Shown piece after piece: positions 26,753 through 34,968 of a stretch of DNA of 64,000 nucleotides. The stretch is from Streptomyces sp. HUAS 15-9 (GTDB lineage Bacteria; Actinomycetota; Actinomycetes; Streptomycetales; Streptomycetaceae). The stretch lies in contig NZ_CP106798.1 of assembly GCF_025642155.1 (NCBI RefSeq), forward strand, positions 4,464,001 to 4,528,000, in the 5' to 3' direction. Made by a program: the position numbers and the translations under genes. The notes below the pieces were generated by a model that made no database searches, was not told where the DNA came from, and saw nothing but the letters and a program-made list of their open reading frames with translations. Positions within the stretch are counted from its first letter, which is position 1. Each line of letters starts with the position of its first letter.

Positions 26753-26786
26753 CCAGGTTGTGGAGAACCGTTTGTCCACAGCCTGG
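26753..26786. promoter_or_regulatory. large inverted repeat, candidate Lrp operator
   Basis: CCAGGTTGTGGA (26753-26764) and TCCACAGCCTGG (26775-26786) match at 11 of 12 positions around a 10-nt spacer. It contains an exact DnaA box, TTGTCCACA, at 26772-26780. Confidence 0.55.
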
Positions 26787-26814
26787 AGGTGCCCGTAGCC
26801 AAAATGTGCCGACG

Positions 26815-26828
26815 ACCGAACAATCGGT
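26815..26828 (+). promoter_or_regulatory. variant PaaR-type operator before the E1-E2 operon
   Basis: ACCGAACAATCGGT differs from the core of the two paa operators by one central base. It lies 61 nt before the E1 alpha start. Confidence 0.55.
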
Positions 26829-26888
26829 AGGTGAGGCGGGTCACACGGGACACGTCTCCCGTAGCCACTCCCACGAGGAGGTGCCGTC

Positions 26889-28025
26889 ATGACGGTCATG
26901 GAGCAGCGGGGCGCGTACCGGCCTTCGCCGCCGCCCGCCTGGCAGCCCCGTATGGACCCCGCGCCGCTGCTGCCCGACGCCGAGCCCTACCGCGTCCTCG
27001 GCACCGAGGCCGCGGCGAAGGCCGACCCGGAGCTGCTGCGCCGGCTGTACGCCCAGCTGGTGCGCGGCCGCCGGTACAACGCTCAGGCCACCGCCCTGAC
27101 CAAGCAGGGCCGCCTCGCCGTCTACCCCTCCAGCACCGGCCAGGAGGCCTGCGAGGTCGCCGCCGCGCTGGCCCTCCAGGAGCAGGACTGGCTCTTCCCG
27201 AGCTACCGCGACACGCTCGCGGCCGTCGCCCGCGGAGTCGACCCCGTCGAGGCACTCACCCTGCTGCGCGGCGACTGGCACACCGGCTACGACCCGCACA
27301 CGCACCGCGTCGCCCCCCTGTGCACCCCCCTCGCCACCCAGCTGCCGCACGCCGTGGGCCTCGCCCACGCGGCCCGCCTCAAGGGCGACGACGTGGTCGT
27401 GCTCGCCCTGGTCGGCGACGGCGGCAGCAGCGAGGGCGACTTCCACGAGGCGCTGAACTTCGCCGCCGTCTGGCAGGCGCCGGTCGTCTTCCTGGTCCAG
27501 AACAACGGCTTCGCGATCTCCGTCCCGCTGGCCAAGCAGACCGCCGCCCCCTCCCTGGCCCACAAGGCCGTCGGGTACGGCATGCCGGGCCGCCTGGTCG
27601 ACGGCAACGACGCCGCGGCCATGCACGAAGTGCTCAGCGACGCCGTACGGCACGCGCGCGCGGGCGGCGGCCCGACCCTCGTCGAGGCGGTGACGTACCG
27701 CATCGACGCCCACACCAACGCCGACGACGCGACCCGCTACCGCGGCGACGCCGAGGTCGAGGCCTGGCGCGAGCACGACCCGATCCAGCTGCTGGAGCGG
27801 GAGCTGACCGCCCGCGGGCTGCTCGACGAGGACGCCGTGCGGGCCGCGCGCGAGGACGCCGAGGCGATGGCCGCCGACCTGCGCGAGCGCATGAACCGGG
27901 ACCCGCGGCTCGACCCCATGGACCTGTTCGACCACGTGTACGCCGAGCCCACCCCGCAACTGCGGGAGCAGCGCGCTCTGCTGGAGGCCGAGCTCGAGGC
28001 CGAGCAGGAAGGCGGTCACCGATGA
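26889..28025 (+). CDS. bkdA: 2-oxoacid dehydrogenase E1 alpha (first operon)
   Basis: Alpha subunit (378 aa) of a thiamine-diphosphate dehydrogenase, of the branched-chain 2-oxoacid/pyruvate heterotetramer type. The TPP motif runs from GDGGSSEGDFHEALNFAA to VQNN, and the DAHTNADDATRYR block is typical of E1 alpha phosphorylation-loop regions. GAGGAGG precedes ATG 26889. ATGA coupling to E1 beta. Branched-chain substrate is inferred from the divergent Lrp gene. In Streptomyces this step supplies starter units for branched fatty acids and some polyketides. Confidence 0.9.
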   Translation: MTVMEQRGAYRPSPPPAWQPRMDPAPLLPDAEPYRVLGTEAAAKADPELLRRLYAQLVRGRRYNAQATALTKQGRLAVYPSSTGQEACEVAAALALQEQDWLFPSYRDTLAAVARGVDPVEALTLLRGDWHTGYDPHTHRVAPLCTPLATQLPHAVGLAHAARLKGDDVVVLALVGDGGSSEGDFHEALNFAAVWQAPVVFLVQNNGFAISVPLAKQTAAPSLAHKAVGYGMPGRLVDGNDAAAMHEVLSDAVRHARAGGGPTLVEAVTYRIDAHTNADDATRYRGDAEVEAWREHDPIQLLERELTARGLLDEDAVRAAREDAEAMAADLRERMNRDPRLDPMDLFDHVYAEPTPQLREQRALLEAELEAEQEGGHR

Positions 28026-29026
28026 CCACTGTCGCCGTCAAGCCCGCCACGATGGCGCAGGCCCTCACGCGCGCGATGCGCGACGCGATGGCCGCCGACC
28101 CCACCGTGCACGTCATGGGCGAGGACGTCGGCACGCTCGGCGGTGTCTTCCGGGTCACCGACGGGCTCGCCAAGGAGTTCGGCGAGGACCGCTGCACGGA
28201 CACCCCGCTAGCCGAGGCGGGCATTCTCGGCACGGCCGTCGGCATGGCCATGTACGGACTGCGCCCGGTCGTGGAGATGCAGTTCGACGCCTTCGCCTAC
28301 CCGGCGTTCGAACAGCTCGTCAGCCATGTCGCCCGCATGCGCAACCGCACGCGCGGCACCATGCCGCTGCCGATCACCATCCGCGTCCCCTACGGCGGCG
28401 GCATCGGCGGGGTCGAGCACCACAGCGACTCCTCCGAGGCGTACTACATGGCCACTCCGGGCCTCCACGTCGTCACGCCCGCGACCGTCGCCGACGCCTA
28501 CGGACTGCTGCGCGCCGCCATCGCCTCCGACGACCCGGTCGTCTTCCTGGAGCCCAAGCGGCTCTACTGGTCGAAGGACACCTGGAACCCGGAGCACCCG
28601 ACGGCCGTTGAACCGATCGGACGCGCCGTGGTGCGGCGCACGGGCCGCAGCGCCACGCTCCTCACATACGGCCCGTCCGTTCCCGTCTGCCTCGAAGCCG
28701 CCGAGGCGGCCCGGGCGGAGGGCTGGGACCTCGAGGTCGTCGACCTGCGCTCCCTGGTGCCGTTCGACGACGAGACGGTCTGCGCCTCGGTGCGCCGCAC
28801 CGGACGCGCGGTCGTCGTGCACGAGTCGGGCGGATTCGGCGGACCAGGCGGCGAGATCGCGGCCCGGGTCGCGGAGCGCTGCTTCCACCATCTGGAGGCG
28901 CCGGTGCTGCGCGTGGCCGGGTTCGACATCCCCTACCCGCCGCCGATGCTGGAGCGGCACCACCTGCCCGGCGTCGACCGGATCCTGGACGCCGTGGCGC
29001 GTCTGCAGTGGGAGGCCGAGGGCTGA
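28022..29026 (+). CDS. bkdB: 2-oxoacid dehydrogenase E1 beta (first operon)
   Basis: Beta subunit, 334 aa. Hallmarks: GEDVGTLGGVFRVTDGLA, DTPLAEAGILGTAVGMA, RVPYGGGIGGVEHHSDSSEA and a C-terminal transketolase domain with VVDLRSLVPFD. ATG 28022 overlaps the E1 alpha stop (ATGA) and its stop overlaps E2 (TGATG), so the three subunits are tightly coupled. Confidence 0.93.
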   Translation: MTTVAVKPATMAQALTRAMRDAMAADPTVHVMGEDVGTLGGVFRVTDGLAKEFGEDRCTDTPLAEAGILGTAVGMAMYGLRPVVEMQFDAFAYPAFEQLVSHVARMRNRTRGTMPLPITIRVPYGGGIGGVEHHSDSSEAYYMATPGLHVVTPATVADAYGLLRAAIASDDPVVFLEPKRLYWSKDTWNPEHPTAVEPIGRAVVRRTGRSATLLTYGPSVPVCLEAAEAARAEGWDLEVVDLRSLVPFDDETVCASVRRTGRAVVVHESGGFGGPGGEIAARVAERCFHHLEAPVLRVAGFDIPYPPPMLERHHLPGVDRILDAVARLQWEAEG

Positions 29027-30423
29027 TGGCGCAGGTGCTGGAGTTCAAGCTCCCCGACCTCGGGGAGGGACTCACCGAGGCGGAGATCGTCCGCTGGCTC
29101 GTGCGGGTCGGCGATGTCGTCGCCGTCGACCAGCCGGTCGTCGAGGTCGAGACGGCCAAGGCGATGGTCGAGGTCCCCTGCCCGTACGGCGGCGTGGTCA
29201 CCGCCCGCTTCGGCGAGGAGGGCACGGAACTTCCCGTGGGTGCACCCCTGCTGACGGTGGCGGTCGGACCGGCCGCGCCCGCCGGTGAGACCGAGGGTTC
29301 GGGCAATGTGCTGGTCGGATACGGCACATCGGAGGCGCCGGCGCGGCGCCGCAGGGTGCGTCCGGCACCGGCCGCGCCCGTCACCCACAACGGTGCGAGC
29401 GGCGCCACGGGCACGGCGGCCGACGTGGCTGCGTCGAGCCGTACGACCGCAGCGAACGACACGACCGCAGTGAACGACACGACCGCATCGGGTGGTACGA
29501 CCGCCGGGCACGCGAGCACCGCGTACGCGGGCGGCCCAGTTCCCGTGATCTCCCCGCTCGTCCGTCGGCTCGCTCGTGAGAACGGCCTCGATCTGCGGGA
29601 GCTGGTGGGTTCCGGTCCCGAGGGGCTGATCCTGCGGGCGGACGTCGAGGGCGCGCTCAAGGCCAGGACCGCGCATGCCGTCCCCGTGGCTCCGCCGGCG
29701 CAGGCCCCGGCGGTGGGCTCGGCGCCGAGCGCCGCAGGCACCCGCGTCCCCCTCAAGGGCATCCGCGGAGCGGTCGCCGACAAGCTGTCCCGCAGCCGCC
29801 GGGAGATCCCGGACGCCACCTGCTGGGTGGACGCGGACGCCACGGAGCTCATGCGCGCGCGGACGGCCATGAACGCGGCCGGAGGACCGAAGATCTCCCT
29901 CCTCGCGCTCCTCGCCAGGATCTGCACCGCCGCCCTCGCCCGGTACCCCGAGCTCAACTCCACGGTGGACCTGGAGGCCCGCGAGATCGTCCGGCTGGCC
30001 CAGGTGCACATCGGGTTCGCCGCACAGACCGAGCGCGGGCTCGTCGTGCCCGTCGTACGGGACGCGCACGCGCGGGACGCGGAGGGGCTGACCGCCGAGT
30101 TCGCCCGGCTGACCGAGGCCGCGCGGGCCGGGACACTGACGCCCGGGGAACTCACCGGCGGGACCTTCACGTTGAACAACTACGGGGTGTTCGGCGTCGA
30201 CGGCTCCACGCCGATCATCAACCACCCCGAGGCGGCCATGCTCGGCGTCGGCCGCATCGTCCCCAAGCCCTGGGTGCACGAGGGCGAGCTCGCCGTGCGG
30301 CAGGTCGTCCAGCTCTCGCTCACCTTCGACCACCGGGTGTGCGACGGCGGCACGGCGGGCGGCTTCCTCAGGTACGTGGCGGACTGCGTGGAACAGCCGG
30401 CGGTGCTCCTGCGCACCTTGTGA
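29026..30423 (+). CDS. bkdC: 2-oxoacid dehydrogenase E2 acyltransferase (first operon)
   Basis: A 465-residue core acyltransferase. One N-terminal lipoyl domain carries the lipoylated lysine in ETAKAMVEVP. A Thr/Ala-rich linker (about residues 120-165) and a peripheral-subunit-binding domain (SPLVRRLARENGLDLRELVGSG) follow, then a catalytic domain ending in FDHRVCDGG, the HxxxDG active site. ATG 29026 overlaps the E1 beta stop; an upstream GTG at 29008 is unlikely. No E3 gene is present. The operon ends before a pair of palindromes at 30430-30464. Confidence 0.93.
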   Translation: MAQVLEFKLPDLGEGLTEAEIVRWLVRVGDVVAVDQPVVEVETAKAMVEVPCPYGGVVTARFGEEGTELPVGAPLLTVAVGPAAPAGETEGSGNVLVGYGTSEAPARRRRVRPAPAAPVTHNGASGATGTAADVAASSRTTAANDTTAVNDTTASGGTTAGHASTAYAGGPVPVISPLVRRLARENGLDLRELVGSGPEGLILRADVEGALKARTAHAVPVAPPAQAPAVGSAPSAAGTRVPLKGIRGAVADKLSRSRREIPDATCWVDADATELMRARTAMNAAGGPKISLLALLARICTAALARYPELNSTVDLEAREIVRLAQVHIGFAAQTERGLVVPVVRDAHARDAEGLTAEFARLTEAARAGTLTPGELTGGTFTLNNYGVFGVDGSTPIINHPEAAMLGVGRIVPKPWVHEGELAVRQVVQLSLTFDHRVCDGGTAGGFLRYVADCVEQPAVLLRTL

Positions 30424-30429
30424 CCGGTT

Positions 30430-30471
30430 CCCTGTGATCAGGGTGGCATTCCCTGTGATCAGGGAGGCACG
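30430..30471. promoter_or_regulatory. tandem 21-bp operator repeat
   Basis: CCCTGTGATCAGGG occurs twice (30430-30443, 30451-30464), exactly 21 bp apart, each copy with inverted CCCTG/CAGGG arms, just before the mobA-like start. Two helical turns between copies suggest paired repressor sites. Confidence 0.6.
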
Positions 30472-30483
30472 CATACTCGGAGG

Positions 30484-31458
30484 GTGACCGCCTCCGAGCC
30501 CGCCTCCCCCGGCCGCGACGTGCCGTACGACGGCGCGCCCGCATACGCCGACGTGCCCCGCGACGCCGTGTCGTACGCCGATGCACCCTACGACGCCGTC
30601 GTGCTCGCCGGTGGTGCCGCCCGGCGCCTCGGCGGGGTGGACAAGCCGGCGGTGCGGGTCGGCGGGCGCCCGCTGCTCGACCGGGTGCTCGCGGCCTGCG
30701 CCGGAGCGCGCGCGACCGTCGTCGTGGCCGAACCGCGGCCGACCGCCCGGCCGGTGCGGTGGGCCCGCGAGGAGCCGCCCGGCGGCGGACCGGTCGCCGC
30801 ACTCGACGCCGGCCTCCGGCGGACCGCGAGCCAGGATGTCCCCGCCGAGTTCACCGTGGTGTTCTCCGCCGACCTCCCCTTCCTCGAAGAGGACACGGTG
30901 CGCCGGCTGGTGACGGCCCTGCGCACCGGCGGCGCCGAGGGGGCGCTGCTCGTCGACGCGGACGGCCGCGACCAGCCGCTCGTCGCCGCGTACCGCACGG
31001 CCGCCCTGCGCCGGGAGCTCGCGGTGCTCGCGGACCGGCACGGCGGACTCGCCGGGCTGCCCCTGCGCCGGCTGACCGGCTCGCTCGACCTCACCCGCGT
31101 CCCGGACCCGCTCGCGTCCTTCGACTGCGACACCTGGGACGACATCGCCACCGCCAGAGCACGCATCAGGGAGCATGGGCACGTGTTGGATGAATGGATC
31201 TCCGCAGTCAAGGACGAACTGGGCATCGACCTGGACGTCGACACCGGCGTCCTGCTCGACCTCGCGCGCGACGCCGCCCATGGAGTGGCCCGCCCCGCCG
31301 CCCCGCTGACCACCTTCCTCGTCGGCTACGCGGCCGCGCGGGGCAAGGGCGGCCCCGAGGCGGTCGCAGAGGCCGCCCGCAAGGCGACGGCACTGGCGCT
31401 GCGCTGGGAGGAAGACAACGGCTCCCCGCAGCCCGCCCCGGGCCCGGACGCCGGATGA
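30484..31458 (+). CDS. MobA-like nucleotidyltransferase fused to DUF6457
   Basis: A 324-residue fusion. Residues about 35-230 form a MobA/molybdopterin nucleotidyltransferase fold (VVLAGGAARRLGGVDKPAV, ADLPFLEEDTVRRL, then ASFDCDTWDDI); the last ~80 residues (LDEWISAVKDELGIDLDVD...) are a DUF6457 helical domain. It likely attaches a guanosine nucleotide to molybdopterin. GTG 30484 is used; GGAGG lies too close for normal initiation and CATACT 6 nt upstream could drive leaderless transcription. Overlaps moeA by ATGA, consistent with molybdenum-cofactor work. Confidence 0.85.
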   Translation: MTASEPASPGRDVPYDGAPAYADVPRDAVSYADAPYDAVVLAGGAARRLGGVDKPAVRVGGRPLLDRVLAACAGARATVVVAEPRPTARPVRWAREEPPGGGPVAALDAGLRRTASQDVPAEFTVVFSADLPFLEEDTVRRLVTALRTGGAEGALLVDADGRDQPLVAAYRTAALRRELAVLADRHGGLAGLPLRRLTGSLDLTRVPDPLASFDCDTWDDIATARARIREHGHVLDEWISAVKDELGIDLDVDTGVLLDLARDAAHGVARPAAPLTTFLVGYAAARGKGGPEAVAEAARKATALALRWEEDNGSPQPAPGPDAG

Positions 31459-32828
31459 CCGCCCACGGCAGCCGGGCCGGCGCGCACACCGAGGACACCG
31501 ACGACCTCGACGTCGAGGAGGCGCTCGCCCTCGTGAGGGAACCCAAGGAAGACCGCGGTCCCGCCCCGGGCGGCCACGTACCCGCGCCCGCCTCCGACGC
31601 CGGGCGCGCCTCGGACGACGCTCACCACCGGGCCACCCCCTGGCCCAAGGCCCGTGAGACCGCCGCCCGTGCCGCCCGCTCCGGCGTGCGCCGCGCCCCG
31701 GTCTCCGTGCCGCTCGGCGACGCCCTCGGCCTGGTCCTGGCCGCCCCGCTCGACGCGCTCACCGACCTCCCCTCCTTCGACACGTCCGCGATGGACGGCT
31801 GGGCGGTCGCCGGCCCCGGCCCGTGGGCCGTACGGGAGAAGGACGTCCTGGCCGGGCACGCGCAGCCGGAGCCGCTGACGGACGGGGAGGCGGTGGGGAT
31901 CGCGACCGGCGCCCGTGTCCCGCCCGACACCACGGCCGTCCTGCGCAGCGAGCACGGCCGCATCGACGCCAAGGGCCGCCTGCACCCCACCCGGGAGGTG
32001 GGCCACGGCCAGGACATCCGTCCCCGTGGCCAGGAGTGCCGCAGCGGCGACCAGTTGCTGCCCGTCGGCACCCTCGTCACCCCCGCCGTGCTGGGCCTCG
32101 CCGCGGCCGCCGGATACGACATCGTCACCGTGATCCCCCGCCCCCGTGCCGAAGTGCTCGTCCTGGGCGACGAGTTGCTCACCGAAGGGCTCCCGCGCGA
32201 GGGGCTCATCCGTGACGCGCTCGGCCCGATGCTGCCGTCCTGGCTGCGCGCGCTCGGCGCCGACGTCACCTCGGTACGCCGGATCGGCGACGACGCCGAG
32301 GCCCTGCACAAGGCCATCGCCTCGTCCGACGCCGATCTCATTCTCACCACCGGCGGCACCGCGTCCGGCCCCGTCGACCACGTCCATCCCACCCTGCGAC
32401 GCATCGGCGCCGAACTGCTCGTCGACGGCGTCAAGGTGCGCCCCGGCCACCCCATGCTGCTGGCCCGCACCAAGGAGAACCAGCACCTCGTCGGCCTGCC
32501 CGGAAACCCCCTCGCGGCCATCTCCGGCCTGCTCACGCTCGCCGAACCCCTGCTGCGGACCCTCGCCGCCCACCCGGCCCCCGAGCCCTACACGCTGCCG
32601 CTGCGGGAGACGGTGCACGGGCATCCTTACGACACCCGGCTCATCCCCGTGGTGCTGCGCGGCGACGGTGCCGCGCCGGTGCACTACAACGGCCCGGCGA
32701 TGCTGCGCGGCATCGCCGCCGCCGACGCGCTCGCGGTCGTACCACCCGGTGGCGCCGGGCAGGGGCAGGAGACGGAACTCCTCGACCTGCCCTGGGCCAG
32801 CGCCGGAATCGGGGTGTGTTTCACGTGA
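31455..32828 (+). CDS. moeA: molybdopterin molybdenumtransferase MoeA
   Basis: A 457-residue MoeA protein that inserts molybdate into adenylated molybdopterin. An unconserved acidic N-terminus of about 60 residues precedes the family core: DLPSFDTSAMDGWAV, a MoaB/Mog-like domain with LILTTGGTASGPVDHV, KVRPGHPMLLA and GLPGNPLAAISG, then a C-terminal beta domain. ATG 31455 overlaps the MobA-like gene. Its last codons form half of a parS site (32817-32832). Confidence 0.92.
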   Translation: MTAHGSRAGAHTEDTDDLDVEEALALVREPKEDRGPAPGGHVPAPASDAGRASDDAHHRATPWPKARETAARAARSGVRRAPVSVPLGDALGLVLAAPLDALTDLPSFDTSAMDGWAVAGPGPWAVREKDVLAGHAQPEPLTDGEAVGIATGARVPPDTTAVLRSEHGRIDAKGRLHPTREVGHGQDIRPRGQECRSGDQLLPVGTLVTPAVLGLAAAAGYDIVTVIPRPRAEVLVLGDELLTEGLPREGLIRDALGPMLPSWLRALGADVTSVRRIGDDAEALHKAIASSDADLILTTGGTASGPVDHVHPTLRRIGAELLVDGVKVRPGHPMLLARTKENQHLVGLPGNPLAAISGLLTLAEPLLRTLAAHPAPEPYTLPLRETVHGHPYDTRLIPVVLRGDGAAPVHYNGPAMLRGIAAADALAVVPPGGAGQGQETELLDLPWASAGIGVCFT

Positions 32829-33301
32829 AACTTCCGGGTCATGACGCCATAGCCCGCCAGGCGGGTGAGCAACTGGTGACCCATCAGGTGAAACTCCCGA
32901 AGAAAGTGGTGGAGCGCCCGATCCGCCAGGTCGCCGAACGACTGGTGATGGCCCTGCTGGTGCTGGTCGCGACCGCGTTGATCGTCTATGCCGACCGCGA
33001 CGGCTACAGCGACAACTCCGACGGGTCCGTCGATCTGCTCGACGCGTTCTACTACGCGACGGTCACCCTCTCCACCACCGGATACGGCGACATCACACCG
33101 GTCGGCGACGGTGCCCGGCTCACCAACATCTTCGTCATCACACCCCTGCGGGTGCTGTTCCTGATCATTCTGGTCGGCACCACACTGGAGGTGCTCACCG
33201 AGCGCACCCGTGAGGAATGGCGCCTGAATCGCTGGAGTCAACGTTTTGCTGGATGTGCCACTGAGTCACGACACGGAGAACGGCTGCTGACGGGGCTGTG
33301 A
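32816..33301 (+). pseudogene. potassium channel, N-terminal pore fragment (truncated)
   Basis: Two-helix ion-channel pore: TM1 (RLVMALLVLVATALIVYA), pore helix and the selectivity filter TTGYGD (in TVTLSTTGYGDITP), TM2 (FVITPLRVLFLIILVGTTLEVL). Native sequence stops at EEWRLNRW (33238). It is followed by 21 unrelated residues before a stop, exactly where the cytosolic RCK/TrkA-N domain should begin. The lost C-terminal half resumes at 35397. GTG 32816 is taken as start; GTG 32825 and 32876 are alternatives. The fragment could still insert in the membrane but lacks its gating domain. Confidence 0.88.
32817..32832. other. parS: parS chromosome-partitioning site
   Basis: TGTTTCACGTGAAACT matches the ParB-binding consensus TGTTTCACGTGAAACA at 15 of 16 positions and contains the perfect 14-bp palindrome GTTTCACGTGAAAC. 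It overlaps the moeA stop codon. In Streptomyces such sites cluster around oriC. Confidence 0.92.
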
Positions 33302-33347
33302 TCGAGCTAGAGGCCTGTTGCACGCCCGGAATGTGAAACGCAGAAAA

Positions 33348-33409
33348 TGCCGTCCCCCTGAGATGACAGAGACTCGGTGCCAGGTCTCGTTGTCTCAGCG
33401 GGGACGGCA
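33348..33409 (-). terminator. hairpin downstream of secreted-protein gene
   Basis: TGCCGTCCCC-CTGAGA (33348-33363) pairs with TCTCAGCGGGGACGGCA (33393-33409) with a one-base bulge and a loop of about 29 nt, 75 nt after the stop of the minus-strand gene. Confidence 0.6.
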
Positions 33410-33483
33410 CTGCCGGGTTTCCCTCAAGTTACGAACGCTGCGGCAAATGCGTTGCCAGCGTCAGGAAGATTCGGTGTCTTTAC

Positions 33484-34968
33484 TTATGCGATGCGAACCT
33501 CCCCCAGCGGCTTGAAGTCGGCCCAGCAGTCCGTCGGTGCCGTGTCCAGGCGGAGGGTGCCGGTACCGCCGGCTCCGCCGTCGCAGTAGGTGCTGGGGAT
33601 GACGGAATTGAGGAAGGCGCCGTTCGGGTCGACGTCCGTGCCGACGTAGGGCGAGCCGGGGTAGGTCTCCGCTCCGACGTTGAGTGAGTCGTACGGGCAA
33701 CCCTGTGAGGTCGAGAAGCAGGGCGCGCCCTCACCGATCGGGTTGGCGCCGTAGTGCGTCGTGTTGAACGCGACTGTCCAGATGACCTGACTGGGCAGTG
33801 CCGTCCCGGCGGGGAAGCTGAACGTCAGCGGGGCCGAGATGGAGTTGACGCACTGGTTGGTGGAGGGGTTCAACCACTTGCCCGCGTCTGTGCCCGTACA
33901 CGCTGGGTCAGCCGAAGGCCGGTAGGGAATCGTCTGGGTCTGGGTCACCGTGGCGAGGAGTGCACCCGGTGCAGGAACGGGGCCGGAGTTGTCCACGGCG
34001 TAGATGTTCGCCGTGATCGGGTGGGTGAAGGTCGCTCCCGGTGTTGTCACGCAGTCGCCTGAGAACCAGTGCCCGCTGACACTGCACGCGAAGCTCTGGA
34101 AGTCCACTCTCAGCGAGCTGAGATTGCCCGTCTGGCTGAGTCCTACTTCATCGCCAAACTCGCTGGTTCCGGTCGCTTCGTAGCCGAGGCTGGGCGGCCC
34201 CTCGCAGGCGGGGAAGTTCGTGGGGATGGCGGAGTACACCGTGCCGGGGGCTCGGCCGCCGAAGTCACAGGCGGTTGAGGGAGGCGTGGGCTTGACGTAG
34301 CACGTCTTCTTCTTCTCTGGTTTGCCGGGCTTTTCCGGGTACTTGTGCGTCCCCGGCTTCAGCGGCCAGTCGCCGCCGTGGTGACCGGGCTTGTTGCTGC
34401 CGCCGCCGTAGAGGGCCTCGCACACTGCGGGGTCGTTGATGTGGAGCAGGATGGTCTGACTGGTCGGAGCCGCTCCGGGGAAGGTCGCGGTGCCCACCGT
34501 GGTGGCCGTCCCGTCGAGCGGGATGTTGCTCGGGTTGCCGTCCGGGCGCGAGAACGCGAAACGGTTGGCGTTCGTGGTTGCGGACCATGCCGCGCCGTTG
34601 GCTCCCACCGCTTGTGCCGTGACGTTGGTGGGCTGGGAGCTTCCTGGATAGACGCAGTAGCCGATCAGCCCCGGAACACCGCCGACGGGGTTTTCGTCCG
34701 TGAGTGAGTCGAAACTGTAGGTGCTGGTGTTTCCGCTGTTCGCGAATGCGGCCGAGACATTGTCGGCAGTGGCGTACTGGTTCACGAACTGACTCGCCGG
34801 GCAGTTGACCGGCTGACGGGATGCCGACGCGGCCGACGCGGACTCGGCGCTTCCCAGCCCCAGCGCGGCCGCTGTCACGATCGACAGTCCCACCGTCAAA
34901 GCAGTCCGTGACATCGGGGAATTCCCCGGTTTTCTCCGCCACCGGCTCATCCCGAAAAACGTCCTCAT
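33484..34968 (-). CDS. secreted protein of unknown function
   Basis: A 494-residue protein with a clear signal peptide: basic start (MSRWRRKPG), hydrophobic stretch about residues 22-40, likely cleavage after ASA (residue 46). The mature protein has two beta-rich Cys-containing halves separated by a Pro/Lys linker (about residues 215-245, KPGTHKYPEKPGKPEKKK). About a dozen cysteines suggest disulfides. No LPxTG-type signal, lipobox or catalytic motif is seen, and I do not recognise the family. It is the only gene in the segment that splits the channel gene. ATG 34968; ATG 34950 and 34914 are alternatives. Lower GC supports transfer. Confidence 0.8.
   Translation of the reverse strand: MRTFFGMSRWRRKPGNSPMSRTALTVGLSIVTAAALGLGSAESASAASASRQPVNCPASQFVNQYATADNVSAAFANSGNTSTYSFDSLTDENPVGGVPGLIGYCVYPGSSQPTNVTAQAVGANGAAWSATTNANRFAFSRPDGNPSNIPLDGTATTVGTATFPGAAPTSQTILLHINDPAVCEALYGGGSNKPGHHGGDWPLKPGTHKYPEKPGKPEKKKTCYVKPTPPSTACDFGGRAPGTVYSAIPTNFPACEGPPSLGYEATGTSEFGDEVGLSQTGNLSSLRVDFQSFACSVSGHWFSGDCVTTPGATFTHPITANIYAVDNSGPVPAPGALLATVTQTQTIPYRPSADPACTGTDAGKWLNPSTNQCVNSISAPLTFSFPAGTALPSQVIWTVAFNTTHYGANPIGEGAPCFSTSQGCPYDSLNVGAETYPGSPYVGTDVDPNGAFLNSVIPSTYCDGGAGGTGTLRLDTAPTDCWADFKPLGEVRIA

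Noticed and set aside
28662..31281. Long minus-strand frames opposite the E2 and MobA-like genes
   Set aside because: Both plus-strand genes have complete family motifs; the antisense frames have none.
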